Positions 37,729 through 46,260 of a DNA stretch of 64,000 nucleotides are shown here, piece by piece. The notes under the pieces were generated by a model. That model was not told the DNA's origin and ran no database searches. It saw nothing but the letters and a program-made list of their open reading frames with translations. Position 1 is the stretch's first letter, and every line of letters begins with the position of its first letter. Position numbers and translations under genes: made by a program. This DNA comes from Methylococcales bacterium (GTDB taxonomy: Bacteria; Pseudomonadota; Gammaproteobacteria; Methylococcales; Methylomonadaceae), in the NCBI GenBank assembly GCA_023145835.1, contig JAGLDH010000008.1, forward strand, positions 42,816 to 106,815, given 5' to 3'.

Positions 37729-37848
37729 AATTCCTCAAGTTTATATTTAATATCAATCATATTAATATTATACGCTAAGACATAATAATTGAATAATAGG
37801 TGATTTTTGATTTTTTGTTATAAGTTTTAGTTCCTTTACACCTGTTTC

Positions 37849-38489
37849 TTATTTAAACTTTTTACGTCTGAATAAGCTAAGTCCAGCAAGAGCACTAGCC
37901 ATCAAAGGAAAACCTGCAGGTAATGGAACGGGAGCTATTGATGTCAGTGTACCCGTAACTGGTTCAGGAACGATGTTATCTATATTGAAATAATTACAAG
38001 GATCATAATGACATACAGAGGGGCAAACAGTGGTGCAGAAGGAGGATACGGATAGAGAGCCAGTGATATTGATAACTTATCTAGTTCGGTAAAGGTAGTT
38101 GGGAGGATTAATGTGGAGGAACCAGCTTCGGGGAAAGTGATTGATGTGACAAGGTTTCCGTTTAAGAAGCCTTCGGCTTTTACAAGGCCTGCTGTTTTAT
38201 AAGGTGTTCCATTTATTGCTGCGACCAGGAATATCAAAACTAATGGCGGAGAATAGGCTCCATAGAAAAATGTGCTCCCATATTGAATGGGGTGCCAAAG
38301 TCTTCAAGATGAATTGATTCTGGTCTTCCATAACTACCAATGGGTCCAGAAGCGGTTATACCATTTTCTTTATAAGTAGATGCCATATCCGGATATGTGG
38401 TCAGATTATCAAATATCATTATTGCAGCATGGGGAGAGCTTGTTGCTAATAATAGAGTAATAGCAGAAATTAATTTAGTTAATGAATGA
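37849..38489 (-). pseudogene. VPLPA-CTERM-like secreted protein pseudogene, interrupted by a MITE
   Basis: Degenerate paralog of the intact gene at 39956-40558. Fragments read in order on the minus strand: HSLTKLISAITLLLATSSPHAAIM (signal peptide, given as HSLTKLISAI...SPHAA), then TYKENGITASGPIG, LFSAISFDI, VKAEGFLNG, PCNYFNIDNI, and finally PVPLPAGFPLMASALAGLSL-FRRKK. They lie in three frames, so at least three frameshifts are needed. The initiator region is missing because the family A MITE begins exactly where codons 1-2 should be. The C-terminal motif, hydrophobic helix and basic tail match a VPLPA/PEP-CTERM sorting signal. Confidence 0.8.
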
Positions 38490-38696
38490 CCTGATTAGAA
38501 GGAATCTTCAGCCAAAATATATTTTACTAATAAATAAGACCTAATGGTTCCAGACGATAACCTACAAAAGGCTTTCTAGGTTATGAATCCCCTCGAAATT
38601 CAATTTTCCTCGTTAGATAGGTACTTTACTGTTTCATCGCTGAGATTGATTTATAGAGGGTTCTCAGTGTTTGGCTGAAGATTCTTTCTAATCAGG
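38490..38696. mobile_element. MITE family A, copy 2
   Basis: A 207-bp relative of the element at 7009-7214 with the same termini: CCTGATTAGAAgGAATCTTC left, and its near-perfect inverse right. The flanks AATGAATGA and AAATTCATT are inverted rather than direct repeats, so no target duplication is visible; the insertion may have been followed by rearrangement. It removes the start of the adjacent VPLPA-CTERM-like gene. Confidence 0.85.
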
Positions 38697-38800
38697 AAAT
38701 TCATTAAATTGCAATGCATTAGTAAGTCAGAGTATTGATATTTAGTTTGTCAAAAGAGCAAGCACATTTTTTAGTTGTATTGTTTCATCACTATATTAAA

Positions 38801-38908
38801 ATGAGGACAGTTAAAGTAGGTAGTGTTTTTTCAAGGATTATCCTGCTGTCAGGTTGTTTACTACCCATAAATCCAACCTTACTAGCTAAAGATATGCGAC
38901 TGTTCTGA
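38801..38908 (+). other. Short ORF resembling a lipoprotein signal remnant
   Basis: 35 codons beginning MRTVKVGSVFSRIILLSGCL, with a basic n-region, a hydrophobic core and a lipobox-like LLSGC, then ending soon after. No ribosome site is seen. It may be the 5' remnant of a lost lipoprotein gene between the MITE and the next paralog, or chance. The rest of 38697-39032 shows nothing else. Confidence 0.25.
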
Positions 38909-39032
38909 TGGTTACTAGTATAAATTTCTTAAGGGTGGTTTTGTTGATGAAACAGCTACATAGTTTACTATGTAGAATTATAAGTACTATGCTATTAACC
39001 CGATAAAAACCCCAAATCTACGATGGTGCTGG

Positions 39033-39674
39033 TTATAAAGCCAACTCTGTTGATGGTGATCGGGAAATAGGAGTGGGAACAGGTGCAGATACTGGGCCGG
39101 CTGGGGTACGCTCGGGTCGTGAATTAGAGGGTTCAAGAGTGATATTATCAATACTAAAATGGATGCAGGGATTACAGGGGATTTCAAAAAAATTTGGGTC
39201 TTCAGGAAGAAGGAAGGTGTTACTCATTAAGTGGCTATAATCGGAAATAGAAATTCTTAAAGTATCTAATCCAGTAAAGGTGTCTGGAAGAGTCATTGTA
39301 TATTTGGCTGATTGTATGGGGGGAAGCAAACGAGCTGATGCAATAAGTCTTCCATTTAAAAAGCCTTCTACTATACCAAGTTCAGCATAGTGATCGTTTA
39401 AGACATAGTGAGAGATATCAAACTGGATAGCGGTGAAAGGGTTATCCATAGAAAAAATTAAGTAGTTACTATAAGAGGTACCACTATCATCAAGGTGACC
39501 TTCTAAGCGAGAAAATCCAATCTCACCTTCTCCTGAAACTGTTATACCATTTTCTATGTAATCAAAAGAACTATCGCGTAAATTATTAAAAGTCATTTTT
39601 GCCGCATAGAGGCAGTTTGACATTAATAAAAGTGAAATAGCCGTAGTAATTGATAAGATGAGTGATCGTGACAT
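39033..39674 (-). CDS. Secreted paralog lacking a sorting tail
   Basis: 213 residues, clearly related to the gene at 39956-40558: signal peptide (ending LYAA), TFNNLRDSSFDYIENGITVSGEGEI, HLDDSGTS, GIVEGFLNGRLIASA, TFTGLDTLRI, HFSIDNITL. The start has an excellent ribosome site (AAGGAGG). The C-terminus is Pro/Ser-rich (PVSAPVPTPISRSPSTELAL) and ends without the VPLPA motif, hydrophobic helix or basic tail. Another frame just past this point encodes a hydrophobic stretch (FPITINRVGFITS), so a late frameshift may have removed the anchor. If it is expressed, the product would be released rather than anchored. Confidence 0.65.
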   Translation of the reverse strand: MSRSLILSITTAISLLLMSNCLYAAKMTFNNLRDSSFDYIENGITVSGEGEIGFSRLEGHLDDSGTSYSNYLIFSMDNPFTAIQFDISHYVLNDHYAELGIVEGFLNGRLIASARLLPPIQSAKYTMTLPDTFTGLDTLRISISDYSHLMSNTFLLPEDPNFFEIPCNPCIHFSIDNITLEPSNSRPERTPAGPVSAPVPTPISRSPSTELAL

Positions 39675-39955
39675 GTAAACCTCCTTTATACTTAAATAAT
39701 ATATGCTGTTGAATCTAACATGATTTTGTTATAAAAAAAACAACTGAATTATTATTAAAGTTCTACAAAGCTGTAGAAGAGGTGAAACTGAGAGATAAAT
39801 ATTTATGTGAATATAGCTTTCATCAATAGCTTTATAGGTCAGTAAGCTCTCTATTTTTAATAGCTAATATTGGTGATTATTTTTAGCGTTGGCTACTATT
39901 TTTTAGCAATGGGCAAGATGTGGAAATAAATGGTAGTTTAGCTATGAAGTCGTAC

Positions 39956-40558
39956 TCATAGGGTATCATTTCTTTTATATCTGAATAATCCTAGGCCTGC
40001 TAGAGCACTGATCATTAAAGGAAAAGCGGCTGGTAATGGAACCGGTGAGGGAGTCATAAGCGTGATGTTATCTATACCAAAATGATTGCAAGGTGCACAG
40101 TCTGTACTCGAGTTTAATTCAAAGTGACTCGTAGCAGTGATTCTGAGTGTATCTAGCCCAATAAAGGAAGAAGGAAGGTTTATTATAGAAGTAGCTGAAG
40201 AGAAATCAAATGATGCGATAAGAGCACCATTAAGAAACCCTTCTGCTGTGCCAAGATCACTAAAGAAATTTCCTCCATTCAATTCGTTTACATCAAAACT
40301 GATGGCAGAGAATAAACTATCCATCGTGAAATCCATATGATCAAGAAAAGGAGTGCCAAAATCATCAAGATGGGCTTCTCCTGGAGTAACGAAAATAGAA
40401 GCGGTTCCGGATGCAGTTATACCATTTTCTGTGTAAATACTTGGGATACCACCATTGGCAGTTAAACTGTCAAATGTCATGACTGCTGCATGGAGACTGC
40501 TTGTCATTAAGAAAAGTGAAACCGCAGTAGAAATTGATATCGTTAAAGAATGAAACAT
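39956..40558 (-). CDS. VPLPA/PEP-CTERM-type secreted protein
   Basis: 200 residues from the preferred start (MFHSLTIS), which has AAGGA 8 bases upstream; an upstream in-frame ATG is at 40594. It has a signal peptide (ending SLHAA), then a beta-rich domain (TFDSLTANGG...YTENGITASGTASIF...HLDDFGTPF...GTAEGFLNGALIASF...FIGLDTLRI...HFGIDNITL). The C-terminus is a sorting signal: VPLPAAFPLMISALAGLGLF followed by the basic tail RYKRNDTL. Such tails are handled by exosortase-type systems in bacteria making exopolysaccharide. No exosortase is in this window. It is the intact member of three neighbouring paralogs. Confidence 0.8.
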   Translation of the reverse strand: MFHSLTISISTAVSLFLMTSSLHAAVMTFDSLTANGGIPSIYTENGITASGTASIFVTPGEAHLDDFGTPFLDHMDFTMDSLFSAISFDVNELNGGNFFSDLGTAEGFLNGALIASFDFSSATSIINLPSSFIGLDTLRITATSHFELNSSTDCAPCNHFGIDNITLMTPSPVPLPAAFPLMISALAGLGLFRYKRNDTL

Positions 40559-40879
40559 TTTGATTTCCTTAAAAGAATGAACTTGTGAATTCAACTTATT
40601 TCTAAAAATATTGGAATTTTTGTAGAGCTTTATTAAAGACTAGCAGATAAGTGGAAAAAGATAAGGGGCTGAAAAATATTATTGAAAATATAAAAAAACT
40701 TATTTATGTAATAAAAACAATTGCTAATGTACAAGGTAAAACGTTGTAGTGTCACAAAGGAATGTATAGTAGGTATAATACTTGTATTGTTACATTTGTT
40801 TTTTTGTTTGTAATACCGAATAAAAAATCTTATTAAACATTTGTGACATATAAAAGTAAAAATTAAATTAAAAGACATC

Positions 40880-42031
40880 ATGACAATTGAATATATTGAT
40901 AAGCCTGAGCAATTATCAAATTTATGTACCAAAATTTCACAAGCACCTTGGATAGCACTAGATACTGAATTTTTACGGGAAAAAACCTACTATCCTGTAT
41001 TTTGCCTTCTACAAATAGCAACACCTGAATGGGTGGTGTGTGTTGATCCTATTGCGCTTCCGGATCTATCAGATCTTTTTAAAGAAATTAATAATCCAGA
41101 TATAATTAAAGTATTACATTCTTGTAGGCAAGACCTGGAAATCTTCTATCAGCTGACAGGAGAAGTGACCTATCCTGTGTTTGATACTCAAATTGCAGCT
41201 CCTTTGCTTGGCTTTCAAGAAAACCCAGGTTATGCCATGTTGGTTTCTAGTTTTTTAAATGTCAATTTATCTAAAGCTCATACCCGTACTGACTGGACTA
41301 TAAGACCTCTTAGTGAAGCACAAATACAATATGCTGCTGATGATGTTATTTACCTCTGTAAGATTTATAAAATGATAAGTCAGCAATTGGAAGAGGTAGG
41401 TCGTTCTGATTGGCTGAATAAAGATTTTGAACAATTAAAAAACACCGAGTTGTATCAAGTTTCGCCTTCCAATGCTTGGTTAAAAGTTAAAGGTAGAAAT
41501 AGGTTAACAGGTAAACAGCTTTCCATCGTTCAATCTTTAACTGAATGGAGAGAGAAAACAGCTCAAGCAGAAAATAGACCTAAAAACTGGTTGATTAGAG
41601 ATGATTTATTGCTTGAATTAGCAAAGTTACAGCCAATAACAGTCAAGGAGTTAGAAAAAATTCGCAATATTAATGAACGATCAGTTAAGCGATACGGCAA
41701 GATGATCTGTCAATTGATTGAAGAGGCAATGGGAAAGCCACCTAATGCGTTAAATGATAAAGTTAAGACGACAAAAAAAACACAGCAGCAAGAAGCTGTA
41801 TTGGATGTACTCACAGCGGTGGTTAGGGTGAGGGCTGATGAAAATTCTATTAACCCAATGATACTAGCAAGTAGAAAAGAGCTGGAAAAATTGCTGTTGA
41901 GTGAAGAGAGTGACAGTAGTATTTTACAAGGATGGCGTTACAGTATGGTAGGTAAAGAATTGCAAGGGTTACTTAAAGGACGATTTGCTTTGTCTTTAGA
42001 CTCTGGAAGCGTTGCGATTACAAAAAATTAA
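40880..42031 (+). CDS. rnd: Ribonuclease D
   Basis: 383-residue 3'-5' exonuclease for tRNA 3' maturation. The DEDD exonuclease domain has DTEFLREKTYYP (DxE), LHSCRQDLEIF and the later YAADDVIYL. A first HRDC domain (about residues 210-285) and a degenerate second helical domain complete the normal architecture. It has no nearby operon partner. A terminator follows. Confidence 0.94.
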   Translation: MTIEYIDKPEQLSNLCTKISQAPWIALDTEFLREKTYYPVFCLLQIATPEWVVCVDPIALPDLSDLFKEINNPDIIKVLHSCRQDLEIFYQLTGEVTYPVFDTQIAAPLLGFQENPGYAMLVSSFLNVNLSKAHTRTDWTIRPLSEAQIQYAADDVIYLCKIYKMISQQLEEVGRSDWLNKDFEQLKNTELYQVSPSNAWLKVKGRNRLTGKQLSIVQSLTEWREKTAQAENRPKNWLIRDDLLLELAKLQPITVKELEKIRNINERSVKRYGKMICQLIEEAMGKPPNALNDKVKTTKKTQQQEAVLDVLTAVVRVRADENSINPMILASRKELEKLLLSEESDSSILQGWRYSMVGKELQGLLKGRFALSLDSGSVAITKN

Positions 42032-42081
42032 AATTAGGTGTTTTTTTGTCAAGCCACCTGACTCGATTGTAAAAAAAAACT

Positions 42082-42117
42082 GGCCTGTCATGTTTTTACG
42101 ATAACAGGCTTTTTTTA
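42082..42117 (+). terminator. Terminator after rnd
   Basis: The stem GCCTGT/ACAGGC (extended by weaker inner pairs) is followed by seven T on the plus strand. It lies about 50 bases past the rnd stop and is convergent with the chemoreceptor gene that ends at 42115. Confidence 0.75.
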
Positions 42118-44100
42118 TACATGTAGATTGCTTATAGAATTTTTTAGATTGCTTGCTAGCTTAGCTAAATCATGGCTAGATTTTGATGTTTCATTAGCAA
42201 CCTCAACACTTTCTTCAGAAATGCTATTTATTGTAAAAATACTCTTATTTATTTCTTCGGCTACGGAGCTTTGTTCTTTGGCTGCAGAAGCAATTTGGGA
42301 ATTCATATCATTGATGGTAGTCACTGACTCAGTAATTGATTGTAACGCAGAGCCTGATTTACTTGCTTGCTCAACACTATCTTCAGTCATTTTATGACTA
42401 GCATCCATTGCGCTAACCGCTTGTTTAGCACCTGATTGCAATTTTTCAATCATAGACTGAATTTCATCGGTTGATGATTGGGTTCTGCTCGCTAATGTTC
42501 TTACTTCATCTGCGACTACTGCAAACCCTCGACCATGTTCTCCTGCTCTAGCTGCTTCAATAGCCGCGTTAAGAGCAAGTAGATTTGTTTGTTCAGAAAC
42601 ATTTCTAATAACATCTAAAATGCTACTGATATTGCCTACATCATTTTCTAATTGATTAATAACAGATGTTGCTTGGTTAATTTCATTTGATAATGAGTTG
42701 ATTGAGGTAACCGCCTGAGAAACAACTAAATTGCCCTCAACTGCTTGGCTATCTGCATCGCTAGCTGCTTCTGCCGCCTGTGTTGCATTTTTTGCAACCT
42801 CTTCCACTGTTGCTGCCATTTGATTCATTGCTGTGGCAACTTGTTCCGTATGCTCCCTTTGCGTTTTAATACTGCTTGAATTTGTATCCACCATTTTGGA
42901 TAAAGAGCTTGAGTGCTGAGTTAATTCAATTGCATTTTGTTCTACTTGGCGAATAATATTCTGTAAGTTGCTGGCAGCTTTATCAAAATCTTGTGCCATA
43001 ACTCCAATTTCATCTGTAGGGGAAAAATGAGTACGTATTGTTAAGTCACCTTTTCCGAAGCGTTTAACAAAGTGAGATAAAGCATTAATTGAAGCAACAA
43101 TGTTTTTTGGGATATAAAATGCTAATCCAGCTCCAATAGCAAGTCCTATAATTAAAGTTATCACAATGATTAAATGTGCTTGTGAAACTAGAGCAACGGT
43201 TTCATTACCAATTTCAGTGGCTTTTGACCAGCCATCTTGTTCTGCATCGGCTGCTGAATTTCTAGCATTAGCCGCTATTGTATTCATTTTTGATACGATA
43301 TTTTTTAATTCAGTATCATTGTTAATCCACTTATCGGCGGCAAGCGTGTATTTTTCCGTTGCATTACGAGCCACACGAATTTTTTTAAGCTCAACTGTAT
43401 CTCGAGTGATTTTTTGTAGCTTATTAAACAACGCCATTAACTCAGGTAATTCTTTTTGCATCTTTTTGTAATAAAGGCGATCTTTAAATAACCTTTCTTG
43501 TTTTTCATGTTGAATAATAGTGTAAGCCATCGACTTGATTTGATTGACTAGGATATATTTTTGAACCTTACTATTGAGTTTTTCTTGGCTAGAAAGGTTT
43601 TTGAGTAAAGCCGCATATTCAGTTTCTTGTTTTAATGCAAAAGAATCAGCTTCAGCTAAAACCTGTTTGCCATTTTTAACCATGACCTTAACAGCTTGCT
43701 TGTTATTGAGTAACGCTTTGACACCATTTTCATAAAGACGACTAAAATCTGCGACATTGGTTCTAACAGCAGCGGATTGATTAAGTAATGCTTGATCATC
43801 AAATTGATGACCAATTTGATCTACTTTTGTTAGATCCTCCTCCATTTTAGATAAAACACTTTTTGCTCGTTGATGAGTTTCAGGAGATTCATAAAGTAAG
43901 TAATTTAACTGTTCAATAGTCGCATCATAAGCACCAGCATGAACATCAACAGCAAGTTTTACAGCAGGAACTTTCCACTCAACAATATTATCTACATTTT
44001 TTCCTAGCCAGCCGATATAGAGCCAAGCGAGTATTCCAAAAATTAAGAGTATCCCTGATAAGCTGGAAAAGCCTAAAATAAGTTTGTTACGAATCGTCAT
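42115..44100 (-). CDS. Methyl-accepting chemotaxis protein
   Basis: 661-residue transducer. The first transmembrane helix is near residues 8-28. A long periplasmic helical sensor (about 30-305) is followed by a second helix (about 308-330), HAMP (about 330-385) and the cytoplasmic signalling hairpin. The conserved tip is [39 protein letters not shown]. The last residues (SISNLHV) show no CheR-binding pentapeptide. The ligand is unknown. It has no che genes nearby; its link to the FlgP/FlgT pair 5 kb away is only thematic. Confidence 0.93.
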   Translation of the reverse strand: MTIRNKLILGFSSLSGILLIFGILAWLYIGWLGKNVDNIVEWKVPAVKLAVDVHAGAYDATIEQLNYLLYESPETHQRAKSVLSKMEEDLTKVDQIGHQFDDQALLNQSAAVRTNVADFSRLYENGVKALLNNKQAVKVMVKNGKQVLAEADSFALKQETEYAALLKNLSSQEKLNSKVQKYILVNQIKSMAYTIIQHEKQERLFKDRLYYKKMQKELPELMALFNKLQKITRDTVELKKIRVARNATEKYTLAADKWINNDTELKNIVSKMNTIAANARNSAADAEQDGWSKATEIGNETVALVSQAHLIIVITLIIGLAIGAGLAFYIPKNIVASINALSHFVKRFGKGDLTIRTHFSPTDEIGVMAQDFDKAASNLQNIIRQVEQNAIELTQHSSSLSKMVDTNSSSIKTQREHTEQVATAMNQMAATVEEVAKNATQAAEAASDADSQAVEGNLVVSQAVTSINSLSNEINQATSVINQLENDVGNISSILDVIRNVSEQTNLLALNAAIEAARAGEHGRGFAVVADEVRTLASRTQSSTDEIQSMIEKLQSGAKQAVSAMDASHKMTEDSVEQASKSGSALQSITESVTTINDMNSQIASAAKEQSSVAEEINKSIFTINSISEESVEVANETSKSSHDLAKLASNLKNSISNLHV

Positions 44101-44414
44101 GATCTACCTTATCCTGTTTTTTTATTAATCTGATATCGCAACCCGTAATTTCATATTCTTATAAAAATGAAAAATAACAGATCACGAATTTATGGGATGA
44201 TGTATTAGATGTATTTATTGCAAAAATCACACTTTGTGTAATTAGTTTCTACTAGTTTTTAAGTATAGGATAGAGGGGGGGGAATGCAATACAGTACTTA
44301 GATTAGCTGAATAATTGTTGAATTAAAAATCATTGAGATTTATTTTTGAAAAGGTGGTTTTTGACGAGCTGTATTTTATTTTGAGGAGGAAGAAGGGTGA
44401 TTAGTGGCAAATTT
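44101..44414. other. Intergenic region with a possible leader peptide
   Basis: Upstream region of the chemoreceptor gene. It holds a run of eight or more G around 44273. On the plus strand it also holds a strong ribosome-site-like GAGGAGGAAG (44382 on) followed by an 11-codon GTG reading frame (MISGKFERKCR) that runs into the terminator below. No other gene is visible. Confidence 0.3.
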
Positions 44415-44447
44415 GAGCGAAAGTGTAGATAACTTTCGCTCTTTTTT
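44415..44447 (+). terminator. Strong terminator facing right with no known gene before it
   Basis: A perfect 9-bp stem GAGCGAAAG/CTTTCGCTC with a nine-base loop is followed by TTTTTT on the plus strand. The only plus-strand unit upstream is the tiny GTG frame at about 44397. On the minus strand it lies just past the creA stop but lacks a T-run. Confidence 0.75.
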
Positions 44448-44448
44448 A

Positions 44449-44943
44449 TTAATTATCAGCGTTTGTTTTATTAGTCGGTATATCTGGCCAGGGCATAATA
44501 GGAACGGATGTAACTGAGTTTTGGGGAGAGCCTTCAATTAATTTATCGCTGTATACCAAATAAATTAATGTATTTCTTTTTTTATCCCAAAACCGAATAA
44601 CCTGTAACTTTTTAAAACTAATAGAACGTCGTACCTTAAAAACACGTTCGCCATCTTTTAATTTTTCTTTCCAGGATATTGGTCCTATTTGAGTACAATC
44701 AATTGAAGCATCAGAGGTTTCTTCAGCCAGACCCAATGCACCTTTTACCCCACCTTTATTGGCTCGGCTAATATAACAAGAGACGCCCGTCACTTTAGGG
44801 TCATCAAATACTTCGATAGTAATATCATCATCTGGAGTCAGTAGATTAAATTTGGTGTCAACACTACCAATTTTTTCAGCCCTCAGTGAAGTAGTTGATA
44901 AGAAGAGAGCCATAATAAGTAGTAAAAATTGTTGATTATTCAT
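44449..44943 (-). CDS. creA: CreA family protein
   Basis: 164-residue periplasmic protein of the CreA family, of unknown function. It has a signal peptide (about SLRA). The family core is DTKFNLLTPDDDITIEVFDDPKVTGVSCYISRANKGGVKGALGLAEETSDASIDC, here recognised by PKVTGVSCYISRA and the two spaced Cys. The end is KKRNTLIYLVYSDKLIEGSPQNSVTSVPI. It follows the pentapeptide-repeat gene by 52 bases on the same strand. Confidence 0.9.
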   Translation of the reverse strand: MNNQQFLLLIMALFLSTTSLRAEKIGSVDTKFNLLTPDDDITIEVFDDPKVTGVSCYISRANKGGVKGALGLAEETSDASIDCTQIGPISWKEKLKDGERVFKVRRSISFKKLQVIRFWDKKRNTLIYLVYSDKLIEGSPQNSVTSVPIMPWPDIPTNKTNADN

Positions 44944-44995
44944 GGTTTTATTCGGTTTATCCAGGAATGGGAATTTAATAACTTTCTCCTAATTG

Positions 44996-45784
44996 TCATT
45001 CAAAAATTGCACTATTAAAGTTTTTAGTTTTATTTATCCCTCGTAAGGTGTCTACACCTTTCACTCTTTTAAAAATTGTTTGTTTCACATTAGCTTTATT
45101 TAGAGTGACATCATTCATTCTACTGTCTGAGAAATCGGCATTACTTAGATTAGCACCCGTTAAATTAGCTGAACGTAAATCTACTGAATGTAAGGTAGCA
45201 TTTTCCATATTTGCATCTGTTAAGTCTGCAAACATAAGCATTGCTCTACCTAGGTCTGCACCGGATAAATTGGCACCTACTAATTTAACTTTTTTTAGAT
45301 TTGTATTCATTAACCCCATAGGCTGGTTTTTCATATCGGCACCCCATTTTACGTTACTAAGGTTTGCCTGGCTGAGGTCAGAATTACTTAGATTAGCAAT
45401 TACGCGGCTATTAGAGAAATTAACACCTTTTAAATTGCTACGCATCATACTAACAGCAAAAATACTGACGTTAGAAAGATTGGCTCCTTCTAAATTAATT
45501 GCTGTCATCACGGTTAAATCTAAAACTAATCCACTTAAGTTGCTATGGCTTAAATTAGCTCCTCTTAAATCAGCTCCCCATAAGTCGGCGTGTTGAAAAT
45601 CTAAGTTTGATAAATCTAGGCCTGATAGATTTTTTCTTCGTAAATTAATGGTCTCTCCTGATTTTGCATTCTTTAACATTTCTACGATTTGGTCTCGTGT
45701 TAAATCAGCAGCAAAAATAGAGGTAGATAAGCTGACTAGTATTGACAGAATAAAAAAATGAGTAATTTTTTTTTGGTATTTCAT
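44996..45784 (-). CDS. Secreted pentapeptide-repeat protein
   Basis: Right-handed quadrilateral beta-helix protein built of A(D/N)LXX repeats across about residues 45-235 (for example LSGLDLSNLDFQHADLWGAD). It has a signal peptide; the start at 45784 (MKYQKKITHFFILSIL) gives a standard one ending SIFAA, whereas the longest frame begins at 45853. Pentapeptide proteins have varied roles, including DNA mimicry in the cytoplasm; export here argues against a gyrase role. It precedes creA on the same strand. Confidence 0.82.
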   Translation of the reverse strand: MKYQKKITHFFILSILVSLSTSIFAADLTRDQIVEMLKNAKSGETINLRRKNLSGLDLSNLDFQHADLWGADLRGANLSHSNLSGLVLDLTVMTAINLEGANLSNVSIFAVSMMRSNLKGVNFSNSRVIANLSNSDLSQANLSNVKWGADMKNQPMGLMNTNLKKVKLVGANLSGADLGRAMLMFADLTDANMENATLHSVDLRSANLTGANLSNADFSDSRMNDVTLNKANVKQTIFKRVKGVDTLRGINKTKNFNSAIFE

Positions 45785-45887
45785 AACTCTTATTATCATT
45801 AATAGTTGAGTGTTATTGTATGTCTTTATATATCTATCTTTTATAGATAGCAAGTTTTGTTTAAATTTAATAAACCCTTGGAATATT

Positions 45888-46199
45888 ATGTATAAATTAA
45901 ATTTTTATGTCCCTGAGTCACATGTTGAGCAAGTTAAAGATGCATTGTTTAATAAAGGAGCAGGACGGATAGGGCAATATGATCATTGTTCTTGGCAGGT
46001 TTTAGGTGAGGGGCAATTTAGACCTTTAAAGGGGAGTAATCCATTTTTAGGGAAGCAGGGCCAACTCGAAAAAGTAATGGAATATAAAGTTGAAATGGTG
46101 TGCGAGGATGGCATGATTTCTGATGTTGTTAAAGAATTAATAACAGCACACCCCTATGAAGAACCTGCTTATGAAGTTTATATCCTACAAAATTTTTAA
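45888..46199 (+). CDS. NIF3/YqfO-type small protein
   Basis: 103 residues matching the stand-alone YqfO insert domain of NIF3-like proteins: LNFYVPESHVEQVKDALFNKGAGRIGQYDHCSW at the start (ferredoxin-like fold) and TAHPYEEPAYEVYIL at the end. I chose the ATG at 45888 (GGA upstream, homology begins here) over a start at 45810. Members are annotated as NGG1p-interacting-factor-3-like proteins. The biochemical role is unknown. Confidence 0.85.
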   Translation: MYKLNFYVPESHVEQVKDALFNKGAGRIGQYDHCSWQVLGEGQFRPLKGSNPFLGKQGQLEKVMEYKVEMVCEDGMISDVVKELITAHPYEEPAYEVYILQNF

Positions 46200-46260
46200 G
46201 GTAGATATAATAGTCATTTATTACAATAATGCTGATTTGATAGAAACAGAATTAAGCCCG

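Noticed and set aside
37849..40558. CRISPR array or satellite repeat in the region of similar sequences
   Set aside because: The similarity is at protein level between paralogous genes; no short direct repeats with regular spacers occur.
40633..40932. Minus-strand frame upstream of rnd
   Set aside because: Phe/Ile/Tyr-rich low-complexity translation typical of AT-rich intergenic DNA, and it overlaps the rnd start.
45048..45596. Long plus-strand frame of 182 codons opposite the pentapeptide-repeat gene
   Set aside because: It mirrors the repetitive codons of the real gene; no ribosome site or recognisable product, while the minus strand gives perfect pentapeptide repeats with a signal peptide.
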